Assembly (NCBI RefSeq): GCF_050789285.1
Contig: NZ_JBOUVX010000002.1
Span: 62,001 to 126,000 of the forward strand
Direction of reading: 5' to 3'
Length of the DNA: 64,000 nucleotides
From: CAVPWP01 sp050789285
GTDB lineage: Bacteria; Pseudomonadota; Alphaproteobacteria; Rhodobacterales; Rhodobacteraceae
This document shows, one piece after another, positions 7,445 to 15,863 of the stretch. The translations under genes and the position numbers were made by a program. Each line of letters begins with the position of its first letter. Within the stretch, counting starts at the first letter, position 1. The notes under the pieces are model-generated. The model saw nothing but the letters and a program-made list of their open reading frames with translations, had not been told where the DNA came from and made no database searches.

Positions 7445-8794
7445 TCACTCGGCCGGGGTCGGGTCGGCAAGACCGCCACCGGTCGATTTCGACTTGCCGT
7501 AGGTGGCCTTGAAGTCGTCTTCGATCGTCGCGGGCTGCGGCAGCGGCTTCTCGATCACGCCCAGAAGCGGCAGGATGACGAGGAAGTACGCGAACCAGTA
7601 GGCCGATCCGATCAGGGCGATGTAGGGATAGATCCCCTCGGCCGGCATGGCGCCGACCCACATCAGGACCATGAAGTCCACGACCAGCAGCCAGAACCAC
7701 CACTTGAACATCGGGCGGTAACGACCCGACCGCACCGACGAGGTGTCAAGCCAGGGCGCCAGCGCCATCACCACGATCGCGCCGAACATCGCCAGCACGC
7801 CGAAGAACTTGGCGTCGATGATGCCGCCGGTGATGAAGGACGCGAACTGCACGACCCAGACGCTGTCGTCGAAGGCCCGCAGGATCGCGTAGAACGGCAG
7901 GAAGTACCATTCCGGCACGATGTGCGCGGGCGTCGCGAGGGGGTTCGCCTCGATGTAGTTGTCGGGGTGGCCCAGGTAATTGGGCATGAAGCCCACGACC
8001 GCGAAGAACACCGCCAGGATCACGACCAGCGCGAACAGGTCCTTGATCACGAAGTAGGGCCAGAAGGGCAGCGTGTCACGCTCGGCCACGTCCTTCGAGG
8101 TGCGCCGCACCTCGACGCCCGTCGGGTTGTTGTTGCCCGTGGTGTGGAAGGCCCAGATGTGAAGCACCACCAGCCCGAGGATCACGAAGGGCAGCAGGTA
8201 GTGCAGCGAGAAGAACCGGGTCAGCGTGGCGTTGTCCACGGCCGGCCCGCCCAGCAGCCAGGTCTGAAGGCTTTCGCCCACGAAGGGAATCGCGCCGAAG
8301 AGGCCGGTGATCACCGTGGCGCCCCAGAAGGACATCTGGCCCCAGGGCAGCACGTAGCCCATGAAGGCGGTGCCCATCATCAGCACGTAGATCAGGATGC
8401 CGATGATCCAGGTGACTTCGCGCGGCTCCTTGTAGGACCCGTAGTAGAGCCCCCGGAAGATGTGGAAGTAGACCGCCAGGAAGAACAGTGACGCCCCATT
8501 CTGGTGCAGGTAACGCAGCATGAAGCCGCCGTTCACGTTGCGCATGATGTGTTCGACGCTGGCGAAGGCCAGCGACGTGTCGGGCGTGTAGTGCATCACC
8601 AGAACGATGCCGGTGACGATCTGCAGCACGAGGCAGAAGGTCAGCACGATGCCCCAGATCCACATCCAGTTGAGGTTCTTGGGCGTCGGGATCATCAGCG
8701 TGTTGTAGATCAGATCGACGATCGGCAGCCGGCGATGCAGCCACTTCTCGGCGTTGCTCTTCGGCTCGTAATGATCGTGGGGAATTCCGGACAT
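7445..8794 (-). CDS. petB: Cytochrome b of the bc1 complex
   Basis: 449-residue polytopic protein with the eight-helix bc1 fold. The Qo-site PEWY motif is in HIVPEWYFLPFYA. Heme-ligand histidine pairs lie in the helices around LRYLHQNGASLFF and HIFRGLYYGS. It carries the two b hemes and the quinol oxidation and reduction sites. The ATG at 8794 (MSGIPHDHYEPK) has AGGGAG upstream; the frame stays open to 8977, but that would run into petA. The gap to petA is 13 bases. Confidence 0.97.
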   Translation of the reverse strand: MSGIPHDHYEPKSNAEKWLHRRLPIVDLIYNTLMIPTPKNLNWMWIWGIVLTFCLVLQIVTGIVLVMHYTPDTSLAFASVEHIMRNVNGGFMLRYLHQNGASLFFLAVYFHIFRGLYYGSYKEPREVTWIIGILIYVLMMGTAFMGYVLPWGQMSFWGATVITGLFGAIPFVGESLQTWLLGGPAVDNATLTRFFSLHYLLPFVILGLVVLHIWAFHTTGNNNPTGVEVRRTSKDVAERDTLPFWPYFVIKDLFALVVILAVFFAVVGFMPNYLGHPDNYIEANPLATPAHIVPEWYFLPFYAILRAFDDSVWVVQFASFITGGIIDAKFFGVLAMFGAIVVMALAPWLDTSSVRSGRYRPMFKWWFWLLVVDFMVLMWVGAMPAEGIYPYIALIGSAYWFAYFLVILPLLGVIEKPLPQPATIEDDFKATYGKSKSTGGGLADPTPAE

Positions 8795-8807
8795 TTCCTG
8801 TTCTCCC

Positions 8808-9383
8808 TTACCCGAGCTGGATCGTCGTTTCGTCAACGAACGCCGCCACCGGAACCGGAAGGTTCCGCGGGGCGGGTCCGCGACGGATGCGGCCAGCGGT
8901 GTCGTAGTGCGATCCATGGCAGGGGCAGAACCACCCGCCGTAATCCCCGGCGCCATCCCCCAGAGGCACGCAGCCAAGGTGGGTGCAGACGCCCATCATG
9001 ACCAGCCACTCGCCGGCTTCGTCGAGGGTCCGGTTCTCGTCGGTGGCCGGATCACCGGCCGCGATGTTCGCGTTCTCGGCCAGAGGGTCGATCAGGTCGG
9101 AAATCTCGACCTCGCGACCGGCAAGGATTTCTTCCTCGGTCCGCCGCCGGATGAAGACGGGCTTGCCCAGCCATTTCACCGTCAGCTGGGTGCCGACGGC
9201 CACTTCGGAAACGTCGACCTGGATCGAGCTCAGCGCCTGAACATCGGCGGACGGGTTCATCTGGTTCACCAGCGGCCAGACCGCCGCCCCGCCGACAACC
9301 AGTCCGGTGCCGGCCGTGGCATAGAAAAGAAAGTCGCGGCGTGTGCCTTCGTCGTTTTCTGCGTGGGACACGGTATTCTCCAT
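8808..9383 (-). CDS. petA: Rieske iron-sulfur protein of the bc1 complex
   Basis: 191 residues. Cluster ligands are in CTHLGCVPLG (C133, H135, C138) and CPCHGSHYD (C153, H156), binding a [2Fe-2S] centre with two Cys and two His. The N-terminus has a twin-arginine-like TRRDFLF followed by one membrane helix, the usual uncleaved anchor. It is the first gene of petABC. The flexible hinge region follows the anchor. It transfers electrons from ubiquinol to cytochrome c1. Confidence 0.97.
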   Translation of the reverse strand: MENTVSHAENDEGTRRDFLFYATAGTGLVVGGAAVWPLVNQMNPSADVQALSSIQVDVSEVAVGTQLTVKWLGKPVFIRRRTEEEILAGREVEISDLIDPLAENANIAAGDPATDENRTLDEAGEWLVMMGVCTHLGCVPLGDGAGDYGGWFCPCHGSHYDTAGRIRRGPAPRNLPVPVAAFVDETTIQLG

Positions 9384-9450
9384 CTCCGAAGCCCGCGACG
9401 CGGGCCAACAGGCATAGCGGCCGCATCCACAGGGCGGCCATTCCCGCGGC

Positions 9451-9479
9451 TATGTAGCGGCGTGTCTTGGTGGCGTCCA
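9451..9479 (-). promoter_or_regulatory. Candidate petABC promoter
   Basis: On the - strand TGGACG (9479-9474), a 17-base spacer and TACATA (9456-9451) fit a sigma-70-type promoter, about 68 bases before the petA ATG. Each hexamer keeps 4 of 6 consensus bases. This is a pattern match only. Confidence 0.4.
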
Positions 9480-9526
9480 GCGCACAATGCCGCGAATTCC
9501 CTGCGCCTTTGGTCGCATGGGGGCGC

Positions 9527-10174
9527 CTACAGCGCCCGGGCAAGCAGGGGCGCGGTCAGCCTGACGGCGAATCCCAGGAAGAAGACGCCAACGCCAAGGT
9601 TGATGAGCGGAGCCGCGCGCAGGTAAAGCGCGGCCGCCCCGCGGGTCGAGAAGATCGCGGCATAGAAAGTATGGATCCCCAGCGACAGAAGACAGGCCCC
9701 AAGCGTCAGAAGCGCGATGTCGCCGGCCGAGGCCTCGGCCGTCGGGAAAATGCCCAGGATCGCGATCCAGGTGGTCAGCGCCTTGGGATTGGTCGCGTTG
9801 ATCGACAACGAGCGCAGGAAGGACTGGCGCGGCCCAAGCCCGGCGACGCCCCTCAGCGTCGCCTCACGCCCCGAAACGCCCTGCCAGCCTGCGCGGATAT
9901 ACCTGGAGGCAAACCAGATCAGAAGGACGGCGGCCATCACGGTCAGCGTCTCGTGCGCATAGGGCACGACGGCGAAGACGGCCGTCATCCCAAGCGCCAT
10001 CCCAAGGCACCAAAGGCCGATGCCAAGTCCCACCGCCGCCGCCGACGCCAGCCCGGCCACGCGCCCCGATCCCATGGCCGCGGTGATCGTGTTCAACACG
10101 TTCGGACCCGGCGACAGGATGTTCAGCGCAAGGATCGTCCACACGGTGAGAAAGGCACTGGCGGGCAGCGTCAC
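9527..10174 (-). CDS. LysE/RhtB-family amino acid exporter
   Basis: 215-residue inner-membrane protein with about six hydrophobic segments. It begins VTLPASAFLTVWTILALNIL and carries SPGPNVL, the conserved LysE-superfamily signature. The family exports amino acids or related metabolites by proton exchange; the substrate cannot be told from sequence. I chose a GTG start at 10174 because it overlaps the TGA of the upstream GST gene in GTGA, and because the longer reading to 10228 adds residues unlike the family. Confidence 0.9.
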   Translation of the reverse strand: MTLPASAFLTVWTILALNILSPGPNVLNTITAAMGSGRVAGLASAAAVGLGIGLWCLGMALGMTAVFAVVPYAHETLTVMAAVLLIWFASRYIRAGWQGVSGREATLRGVAGLGPRQSFLRSLSINATNPKALTTWIAILGIFPTAEASAGDIALLTLGACLLSLGIHTFYAAIFSTRGAAALYLRAAPLINLGVGVFFLGFAVRLTAPLLARAL

Positions 10175-10776
10175 GCGGGCGGAACCGTCGCCTCCATGCT
10201 GGGCCTGGCCGAGAACGTCCCGTACCACGCCGCCAGCGATGGGCGCCCGGCGCGCCAGTTGCGCGGACCGTGGCGGAAATCAAGGTAGCCCAGCGCGCAG
10301 CCGACGGCGATCTGGCCCATGTCGAGCTTGCCGTGAAGGTGGCTCATCCAGCGCGCTTCGATCGCATCAAGGGCGCGCGCCGCCTTCGTCCACTGTGCCT
10401 CGACCCAGGCCTCGCTGCGCATCGCCTCGTCGCGCACCCGGCCTTCGTAGACCATCAGGACAGCCGCATCCATGATGCCGTCCGCCGTCGCCTCGAGCGT
10501 CAGCGTCTCCCACAGGCTGCGGTCGGGATAAAGGCCGGACCCGGCCAGGGCGTCGAGATAGCGGCAGATCACCCGGCTGTCATAGATCGCGGGGCCGTCG
10601 GCGCGCACCAGCGTGGGGATCTTGCCCAGCGGGTTCTTCGCCTTGTTCTGGTCATCGGGCGCCAACGGGCTGTTCGCGACGGCGACGATCTCGACATCGC
10701 CCAGAAGCCCGGTTTCGTGCAGAAGCACGCGCACCTTGCGGCAGAAGGGCGACGCGGCGCTGTCAAACAGCTGCAT
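10171..10776 (-). CDS. Glutathione S-transferase family protein
   Basis: 201 residues. The N-terminal thioredoxin-like domain starts MQLFDSAASPFCRKVRVLLH, with a CxxS/SPFC-type active-site region. NPLGKIPTLV and IYDSRVICRYLD follow (cis-proline loop and glutathione contact). The C-terminal two-thirds is helical. The ATG at 10776 shares one base with the stop of the preceding small gene (TGATG), and the stop overlaps the LysE GTG. It probably conjugates or reduces small electrophiles; the substrate is unknown. Confidence 0.92.
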   Translation of the reverse strand: MQLFDSAASPFCRKVRVLLHETGLLGDVEIVAVANSPLAPDDQNKAKNPLGKIPTLVRADGPAIYDSRVICRYLDALAGSGLYPDRSLWETLTLEATADGIMDAAVLMVYEGRVRDEAMRSEAWVEAQWTKAARALDAIEARWMSHLHGKLDMGQIAVGCALGYLDFRHGPRNWRAGRPSLAAWYGTFSARPSMEATVPPA

Positions 10777-11054
10777 CAGACGCGGCGCACACGGATTCGC
10801 GTCAGCGCCGTCGCGTCGATCTCGATCCCGGGACCACCCGTACCGAAGCGGAAGGTCCGCTTCATGCGGCCGCTGGCGTTCATCTGCTCGGCGTCCTTTC
10901 GCCAGAACAGACCTTCCCCGGTCTCGTCCATGGCGTCCTCGGCGCGCTGATCGCGGCGGGCAACGGCCGCGCTGCGGGTGATCGCGTAGGTCGCAAGCGC
11001 AATCGCGCCATAGCGCAGCGCGACACCGGCGATGGGGGCAAGGGGCAGGGCCAT
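10776..11054 (-). CDS. Small protein with one membrane segment, unknown
   Basis: 92 residues. One hydrophobic segment near the N-terminus (VALRYGAIALATYAITRS) is followed by a charged region rich in Arg, Asp and Glu and a basic tail ending ALTRIRVRRV. There is no recognisable domain. It heads a tightly coupled leftward group with the GST and LysE genes (1-base and 4-base overlaps), so it is likely co-translated with them. Confidence 0.75.
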   Translation of the reverse strand: MALPLAPIAGVALRYGAIALATYAITRSAAVARRDQRAEDAMDETGEGLFWRKDAEQMNASGRMKRTFRFGTGGPGIEIDATALTRIRVRRV

Positions 11055-11197
11055 GGGTCGGTTTCCTTCGATCCGTCTCCTGGTCGTCTGCCACAGGATA
11101 TGGGAAGCCGTTCGTCCCTGTCCACTGGCATCCCATGCGTGGGTATCAGTGCACGGACATCGGAGGCGCCGGCGTCGACGGCAGTCGGGGCGCCGGT

Positions 11198-12466
11198 CTA
11201 GAACGCCGCCGCCTGAAGGCGGGCCTCGGCCACCCCGGCCATCCGTGTCCGGACGATGTCGCCCACGGGCTGATCGGACGCAAAGTCGACCTCGGCGAAG
11301 GTCTCGGTCCGTCCCATCCGGGGGCTTTCCATGAGCACCGCCGCCTCGGTCCCGACCAGGGACGCAAGGTGCCGCGCGGCAGCCCGGTCGCCAGCCGCGC
11401 GCAGGCGCGCGGCCCGGTCGCGGATCGCCTCGCCCCGAACCTGGGGCATCCGGGCCGCCGGGGTCCCTTCGCGCGGGGAATAGGGAAAGACATGCAGCCA
11501 GGTCAGCCCGCACTCTTCGACCAGCTTCAGCGAGTTCTCGAACATCGCATCCGTTTCGGTGGGAAACCCCGCGATGATGTCGGCGCCGAAGGTCATTCCG
11601 GGCCGCAGGCGCCGGGCCTCTTCGCAGAAGCGAATCGCGTCGTCGCGCAGGTGCCGCCGCTTCATCCGCTTGAGGATCAGGTCGTCGCCGGCCTGCAGGC
11701 TGAGGTGAAGATGCGGCATCAACCGCGCCTCGGTCGCGATCGCCTCCATGAGATCCTCGTCGACCTCGATCGAATCGATCGAGCTGATCCGAAGGCGCGG
11801 AAGCTCGGGCACCAGCGTCAGGATGCGCCGGACAAGATTGCCGAGCTTCGGCTGACCCGGCAGGTCCGCCCCCCAGCTTGTCAGGTCGACCCCGGTCAGC
11901 ACGACCTCGTTGAAGCCCCTGGCCACCAGCCGGCCGATCTGGTCCACCACCACGCCGGCCGGGACCGAGCGTGAATTGCCCCGCCCGTAGGGGATGATGC
12001 AGAAGGTGCAACGGTGATCACAGCCGTTCTGGACCTGGACATAGGCCCGGCTTCGGGTGCCGAATCCGTCGATCAGATGGCCCGCGGTCTCGGTCACGGC
12101 CATGATATCGTCGACCACGACTTTCTCGGTCTCGCCGATCAGCCCGCCCGCAAGACCTGCCCAGGTCTCGGGCCGGCCCTTTTCGGAATTGCCCAGCACA
12201 AGGTCGACCTCGGGCATCGCCGCGAAGGTCGCGGGCTCGGTCTGGGCAGCGCAGCCCGTGACAATGAGGCGGGCGGTCGGGTGCTTGCGCCTGAGGCGCC
12301 GGATCTCCTGCCGGGCCTTTCGCACCGCCTCGGCCGTCACCGCGCAGGTATTGACGACCACCGCGTCGCCAAGGCCGGCCGCGGCCGACATCTCGCGCAT
12401 GGCTTCGGTCTCGTAGGCGTTCAGACGGCAACCGAAGGTCGCGAAGACGGGCGGGTTGGCGTTCAT
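11198..12466 (-). CDS. mtaB: tRNA t6A37 methylthiotransferase (radical SAM)
   Basis: 422 residues. Three domains of the methylthiotransferase family are seen. The N-terminal UPF0004 domain has cysteines in FATFGCRLN, VVNTCAVT and IVTGCAAQ, binding the auxiliary cluster. The radical SAM core has CDHRCTFCIIPYGRG. A short TRAM-like C-terminus follows. It adds a methylthio group to t6A at tRNA position 37. The FGCRLN form and the lack of an RNA-modification tail separate it from MiaB and RimO. The ATG overlaps the dapF stop by four bases. Confidence 0.94.
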   Translation of the reverse strand: MNANPPVFATFGCRLNAYETEAMREMSAAAGLGDAVVVNTCAVTAEAVRKARQEIRRLRRKHPTARLIVTGCAAQTEPATFAAMPEVDLVLGNSEKGRPETWAGLAGGLIGETEKVVVDDIMAVTETAGHLIDGFGTRSRAYVQVQNGCDHRCTFCIIPYGRGNSRSVPAGVVVDQIGRLVARGFNEVVLTGVDLTSWGADLPGQPKLGNLVRRILTLVPELPRLRISSIDSIEVDEDLMEAIATEARLMPHLHLSLQAGDDLILKRMKRRHLRDDAIRFCEEARRLRPGMTFGADIIAGFPTETDAMFENSLKLVEECGLTWLHVFPYSPREGTPAARMPQVRGEAIRDRAARLRAAGDRAAARHLASLVGTEAAVLMESPRMGRTETFAEVDFASDQPVGDIVRTRMAGVAEARLQAAAF

Positions 12467-13296
12467 GTCGCCCCCTGGTCTAAGTGCAGCACCCCGTCGA
12501 AGACATGCGCCATGGGTCCGGTCATCCAGACGCCATCGTCGCGCCAGTCGATCTCGAGCGTGCCGCCGTCGACGATGACCGCGACCCGGCGTCCGACAAG
12601 CCCCCGCCGCGCCGCCGCCACCGCCGCCGCGCAGGAACACGACCCGGAGGCGAGCGTGACGCCCGTGCCGCGTTCCCAGATCCGCACGCGGAGGGTGGCG
12701 GGGTCACGGACCTCGACCAGTTCGACATTGGTGCGTTGCGGAAACAAGGGGTGCGTTTCGAAACCGGGGCCGATGGCGGCGATATCCGCCGCCTCGGCGT
12801 CGTCGACGAAGAAGGTGCAGTGGGGATTGCCCATCCCTGTGGCCACCGGATCGCCCGCGATCGGCAGGTGAAGCGTGTCCATCGCTTGTGCGAGGGGGAT
12901 TTCGTCCCAGGCCAGAAGCGGCGCGCCCATGTTCACCCGGGTCAGACCGCCGCCCGCATCCTCGCAGGCCAGAAGTCCACGCTCGGTGCGCAGGGTGACT
13001 GAGGCCTTGCCCTCGGTCGCCATAAGGTGCCGCGCGATGCAGCGCGTCGCGTTTCCGCAGGCCGCCGAGGTCGTTCCATCCGCGTTGAAGAAGGTCAGCC
13101 GCGCGTCCGCCTCTGCGTCGGCGTCGATCAGCGCAAGCTGGTCGCACCCCACACCGCGATGACGGTCCCCGATCAGGCGCACCTCGTCGGCGCGCAGATC
13201 GACCGGATGGCTTCGCCGGTCGATCACGACGAAGTCATTGCCAAGCCCGTGCATCTTCATGAACGGCACGGAACGGGAGGGAGCGGTCCTGCGCAT
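12463..13296 (-). CDS. dapF: Diaminopimelate epimerase
   Basis: 277 residues, within the family range. It converts LL- to meso-diaminopimelate for lysine and peptidoglycan synthesis, without a cofactor. The two catalytic cysteines lie in SAACGNATRC (C80) and SGSCSCAAAV (C222). MKMHGLGNDFVVID is the usual N-terminus, so the true start could be the Met at residue 13; the first ATG at 13296 adds a short basic leader. It is coupled to mtaB by a 4-base overlap. Confidence 0.95.
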   Translation of the reverse strand: MRRTAPSRSVPFMKMHGLGNDFVVIDRRSHPVDLRADEVRLIGDRHRGVGCDQLALIDADAEADARLTFFNADGTTSAACGNATRCIARHLMATEGKASVTLRTERGLLACEDAGGGLTRVNMGAPLLAWDEIPLAQAMDTLHLPIAGDPVATGMGNPHCTFFVDDAEAADIAAIGPGFETHPLFPQRTNVELVEVRDPATLRVRIWERGTGVTLASGSCSCAAAVAAARRGLVGRRVAVIVDGGTLEIDWRDDGVWMTGPMAHVFDGVLHLDQGAT

Positions 13297-13363
13297 CGCG
13301 CGGCATATAGCGGCTGTCCGGCATCTTGGGAAGCGCGAGGGGCGCGCGAGGGGCGATTGTGCC

Positions 13364-13392
13364 TTGACGCTTCGCAGAGTGGGGTTTAGTGA
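13364..13392 (+). promoter_or_regulatory. Candidate promoter of tRNA-Lys
   Basis: TTGACG (13364-13369), a 17-base spacer and TAGTGA (13387-13392) end about 45 bases before the mature tRNA. The -35 is good and the -10 weak. Confidence 0.4.
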
Positions 13393-13437
13393 CCCCCTCC
13401 GTGCGGGGACGACTGTCGCCGTGCGACCTTGTGGTAT

Positions 13438-13513
13438 GGGCCGTTAGCTCAGTTGGTAGAGCAACTGACTTTTAATCAGTGGGTCACTGGTTCGAATCCA
13501 GTACGGCTCACCA
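13438..13513 (+). tRNA. tRNA-Lys (anticodon TTT)
   Basis: 76 nt with encoded CCA. The acceptor stem is GGGCCGT/ACGGCTC with one G-T pair. The D loop AGTTGGTAGA, anticodon stem-loop CTGA-CTTTTAA-TCAG and T loop TTCGAAT are all standard. Anticodon TTT reads AAA and AAG. Confidence 0.98.
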
Positions 13514-13520
13514 CTTGAAA

Positions 13521-13559
13521 CAAGGGCTCGGCCGGAAACGGCTGAGCCCTTTGTTTTTC
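13521..13559 (+). terminator. Terminator of tRNA-Lys
   Basis: AAGGGCTCGGCCG-GAAA-CGGCTGAGCCCTT forms a 13-bp stem with one G-T pair and a GAAA tetraloop. TTGTTTTTC follows. It starts 8 bases after the CCA end. Confidence 0.88.
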
Positions 13560-13883
13560 GGCACAGCCATCAGACAGCTACGGGAATGGCAGGTTGCCTC
13601 CAGACTCGGTGCCGCGCCACGATGAGGCCGCGGCCAGCCCAAGGTGCGCCGCAACGGCCATTGCGGCGCGAGGGCGGTCCCGCCCGTCCGCACCCACAAA
13701 AGAGAGACGCCGTCCACGAAATCCGGGCAGGTTCTTGCCGGACAGGGCATCGCGAACGTGCACGGCACGACGATCCCTTCCGGCTCGTCGCTCAAAGGTG
13801 CGCCACCATACACTTTGGACTCCGGGATGTGTCCCGGGCGGTCGTCTTAGGTATCGCCCGCCTTCTGGAGAGACGCCCCGAAG
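13560..13883. other. About 320 bases without a convincing gene
   Basis: Several overlapping open frames exist on both strands (for example 13508-13813 on -). They are rich in Arg, Pro and Cys, start without ribosome binding sites and run into the tRNA or neighbouring gene. I see no domain and no clear repeat. It could be a decayed gene remnant or the 3' region of the leftward operon. Confidence 0.5.
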
Positions 13884-15863
13884 TCATGGCTGTTCGACCG
13901 TGGACGACCGAGGCGGCAGCAGCGCGTCCGGCGGCATCGGTGCGCCGCCAAGTTCCGCCCGGAAGCCCAGAAGGGTCAGGTCGTCGGGAAGCACCGCCAG
14001 CGCCTCGTCCACGATCGCGAGCGCGCGCTCGGGGCCCTCGATCGCTGCAGCAATCCGAACCCTCATGACCCAGGCTTCCTGGCGTTGCGGATCCATCCGC
14101 ACGACCTCGGCGAAGGCGCGATCCGCCGCCTCTAGGTTCCGCATGGTCAGCGAAATGCCCGCGAGCTGCAGGTGGGTTTCGGGAAAGTCGAGGCGGCTCG
14201 CCATGGCGGACTGCCATTCCCCCATGGCGGCCCGGAAGGCCGCTTCGATCCGGCCCGGGTAACGGGCCACGGGCGCGTCGAGCAGCGCGCGCGCCGCCGC
14301 GATCCGGACAGACCGGATCGGATCGTCGAGCAGGTCCACCACCCGCACCACCCGGTCCTGCGGCGGAGCAAGGCGTTGCACCCCGACGGCGGCGGCGCGG
14401 ACCAGCGGATCGGGATCGGACAGAAGCGGGACAAGCCGCTCGGCCACCTCCTCGCTCTCGGACTGCTCCAGAAGCCACGCAGCCGTTGCCCGCACGATAC
14501 CGGGTGCGTCTGCGTCCATGGCAAGCGTGGCAAGGCCGCCCGCGCCCGCTACGGGATTGTCGCGCCCGCGCGCAAGGGTCAGGCCGTAGTGGTCGCCCCG
14601 GTTGTCGCTTTGCGGAAAGCGGCGTGCGATTTCAGCCGCGGCCCAGTCCGCGCCCTTGTCGGCATGGCATGTGGTGCAGGCGTCCGGCGCGCCTGTCACC
14701 GCCGCCAGATCGGGGCGCGGCACGCGGAACGAATGGTCCGCCCGCCAGTCGTTGCCCATGTAGACCTGTTCGGGCGCGTGGCAGGACTTGCACTGCGCGG
14801 CCTCCGAGCCTTCCTCGTGGAAATGGTGGGCGCGCGTGTCGTACTCGGCCGGCGTCAACGTCGGGAAGTCCGGGTTCCCGGCGGGCGAATGGCACTGCGT
14901 GCAGACGGCATTGCCATCGGCCACGAGGTCTGCCCGATGCGGGTCGTGGCAATCAAGACAGCCGACGCCCTTGGCGTACATCTTCGACTGCAGGAACGAT
15001 CCGTAGACATAGACCTCGTCGAGGATTTGCCCGTCGGCGTGATACTGACCGGGGCGGAGGAGGGCCAGGCCGTAGGAATCGTGATAGGGCGTGCCCGGCA
15101 GGGGTGAGGCGTCGTCATGCGCTTCGCGCCGGGAATGGCAGGTCGCGCATTGCTGGATCGTCGCTTCGGTCGTGCCGAAGGTCTGGGGGAAGCCATAGCC
15201 GGGTGGGGTGGGCGCCTCGCGGGTTGTGCCCAGGGCCTCCGCCCAGGCGAGATGCGCCTCGCCCGGGCCGTGGCAGGCTTCGCACCCGACGCCAATCTCG
15301 GCCTGTACCGAGGCGTAGCTGCGCGTCTGGGCGTCGTAATTCTTCTCATAGCCTGTGGCGTGGCATTCCGCGCAGCGCGCGTTCCAGTTCTTGTAGTGAC
15401 CGGTCCAGTGAAGGCCGTCGTCGGGCGGCAGGTCCTGACCGGGGTAAAGGTGAAACCAACCACCCGTCTCGGTGTCCCAGACCACGTCGAAGCTTTGCAG
15501 CCGACCCGGCTCGGTCTCGAGGAGATATTGCTGGAGCGGCTCGATTCCGGCAACCGAATGGACCCGGTAGTCGGTCGTGGCGCCATCCTTCTCGGTTACC
15601 TCCACATGGTAGTCCCCGCCCTCGATGCGGAAGCGCGCCGTCATCCCGTCGTGCTCGAAAACGGTGCCGTCGAAATCGGCCACGATCGTTTCGGGCGAGG
15701 GCCAGGTCCAGGCAAGCGCATGGTGCGAACCCTCCCAGGCCTCTGCGGTCTCTTCGTGGCAGGAGACGCAGGACGCGGACCCGACATACCCCTCGCCGGC
15801 CGGTGCGAGCCCCGGAAGAAGAACCACCAGCGTGGTCAACGGGAGGAGAAGGCGATGGATCAT
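13884..15863 (-). CDS. Octaheme c-type cytochrome with HEAT/TPR-like C-terminus
   Basis: 659 residues. The signal peptide (1-21) points to the periplasm. Eight CxxCH heme sites begin at residues 32, 164, 194, 239, 302, 321, 358 and 396, placing it with cytochrome c554/NrfA-like multiheme proteins. After residue ~420 the protein becomes helical and repetitive (LVPLLSDPDPLVRAAAVG, DDPIRSVRIAAARALLD, then a TPR-like end), a binding scaffold fused to the electron carrier. Its ATG overlaps the BatD-like stop by four bases, so it belongs to the sulfatase/MoxR operon and is its last gene. The electron donor and acceptor are unknown. Confidence 0.9.
   Translation of the reverse strand: MIHRLLLPLTTLVVLLPGLAPAGEGYVGSASCVSCHEETAEAWEGSHHALAWTWPSPETIVADFDGTVFEHDGMTARFRIEGGDYHVEVTEKDGATTDYRVHSVAGIEPLQQYLLETEPGRLQSFDVVWDTETGGWFHLYPGQDLPPDDGLHWTGHYKNWNARCAECHATGYEKNYDAQTRSYASVQAEIGVGCEACHGPGEAHLAWAEALGTTREAPTPPGYGFPQTFGTTEATIQQCATCHSRREAHDDASPLPGTPYHDSYGLALLRPGQYHADGQILDEVYVYGSFLQSKMYAKGVGCLDCHDPHRADLVADGNAVCTQCHSPAGNPDFPTLTPAEYDTRAHHFHEEGSEAAQCKSCHAPEQVYMGNDWRADHSFRVPRPDLAAVTGAPDACTTCHADKGADWAAAEIARRFPQSDNRGDHYGLTLARGRDNPVAGAGGLATLAMDADAPGIVRATAAWLLEQSESEEVAERLVPLLSDPDPLVRAAAVGVQRLAPPQDRVVRVVDLLDDPIRSVRIAAARALLDAPVARYPGRIEAAFRAAMGEWQSAMASRLDFPETHLQLAGISLTMRNLEAADRAFAEVVRMDPQRQEAWVMRVRIAAAIEGPERALAIVDEALAVLPDDLTLLGFRAELGGAPMPPDALLPPRSSTVEQP

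Noticed and set aside
13508..13813. 101-codon frame on the - strand next to tRNA-Lys, considered as transposase remnant
   Set aside because: It overlaps the terminator and tRNA end, and no transposase motif or terminal repeat could be seen.
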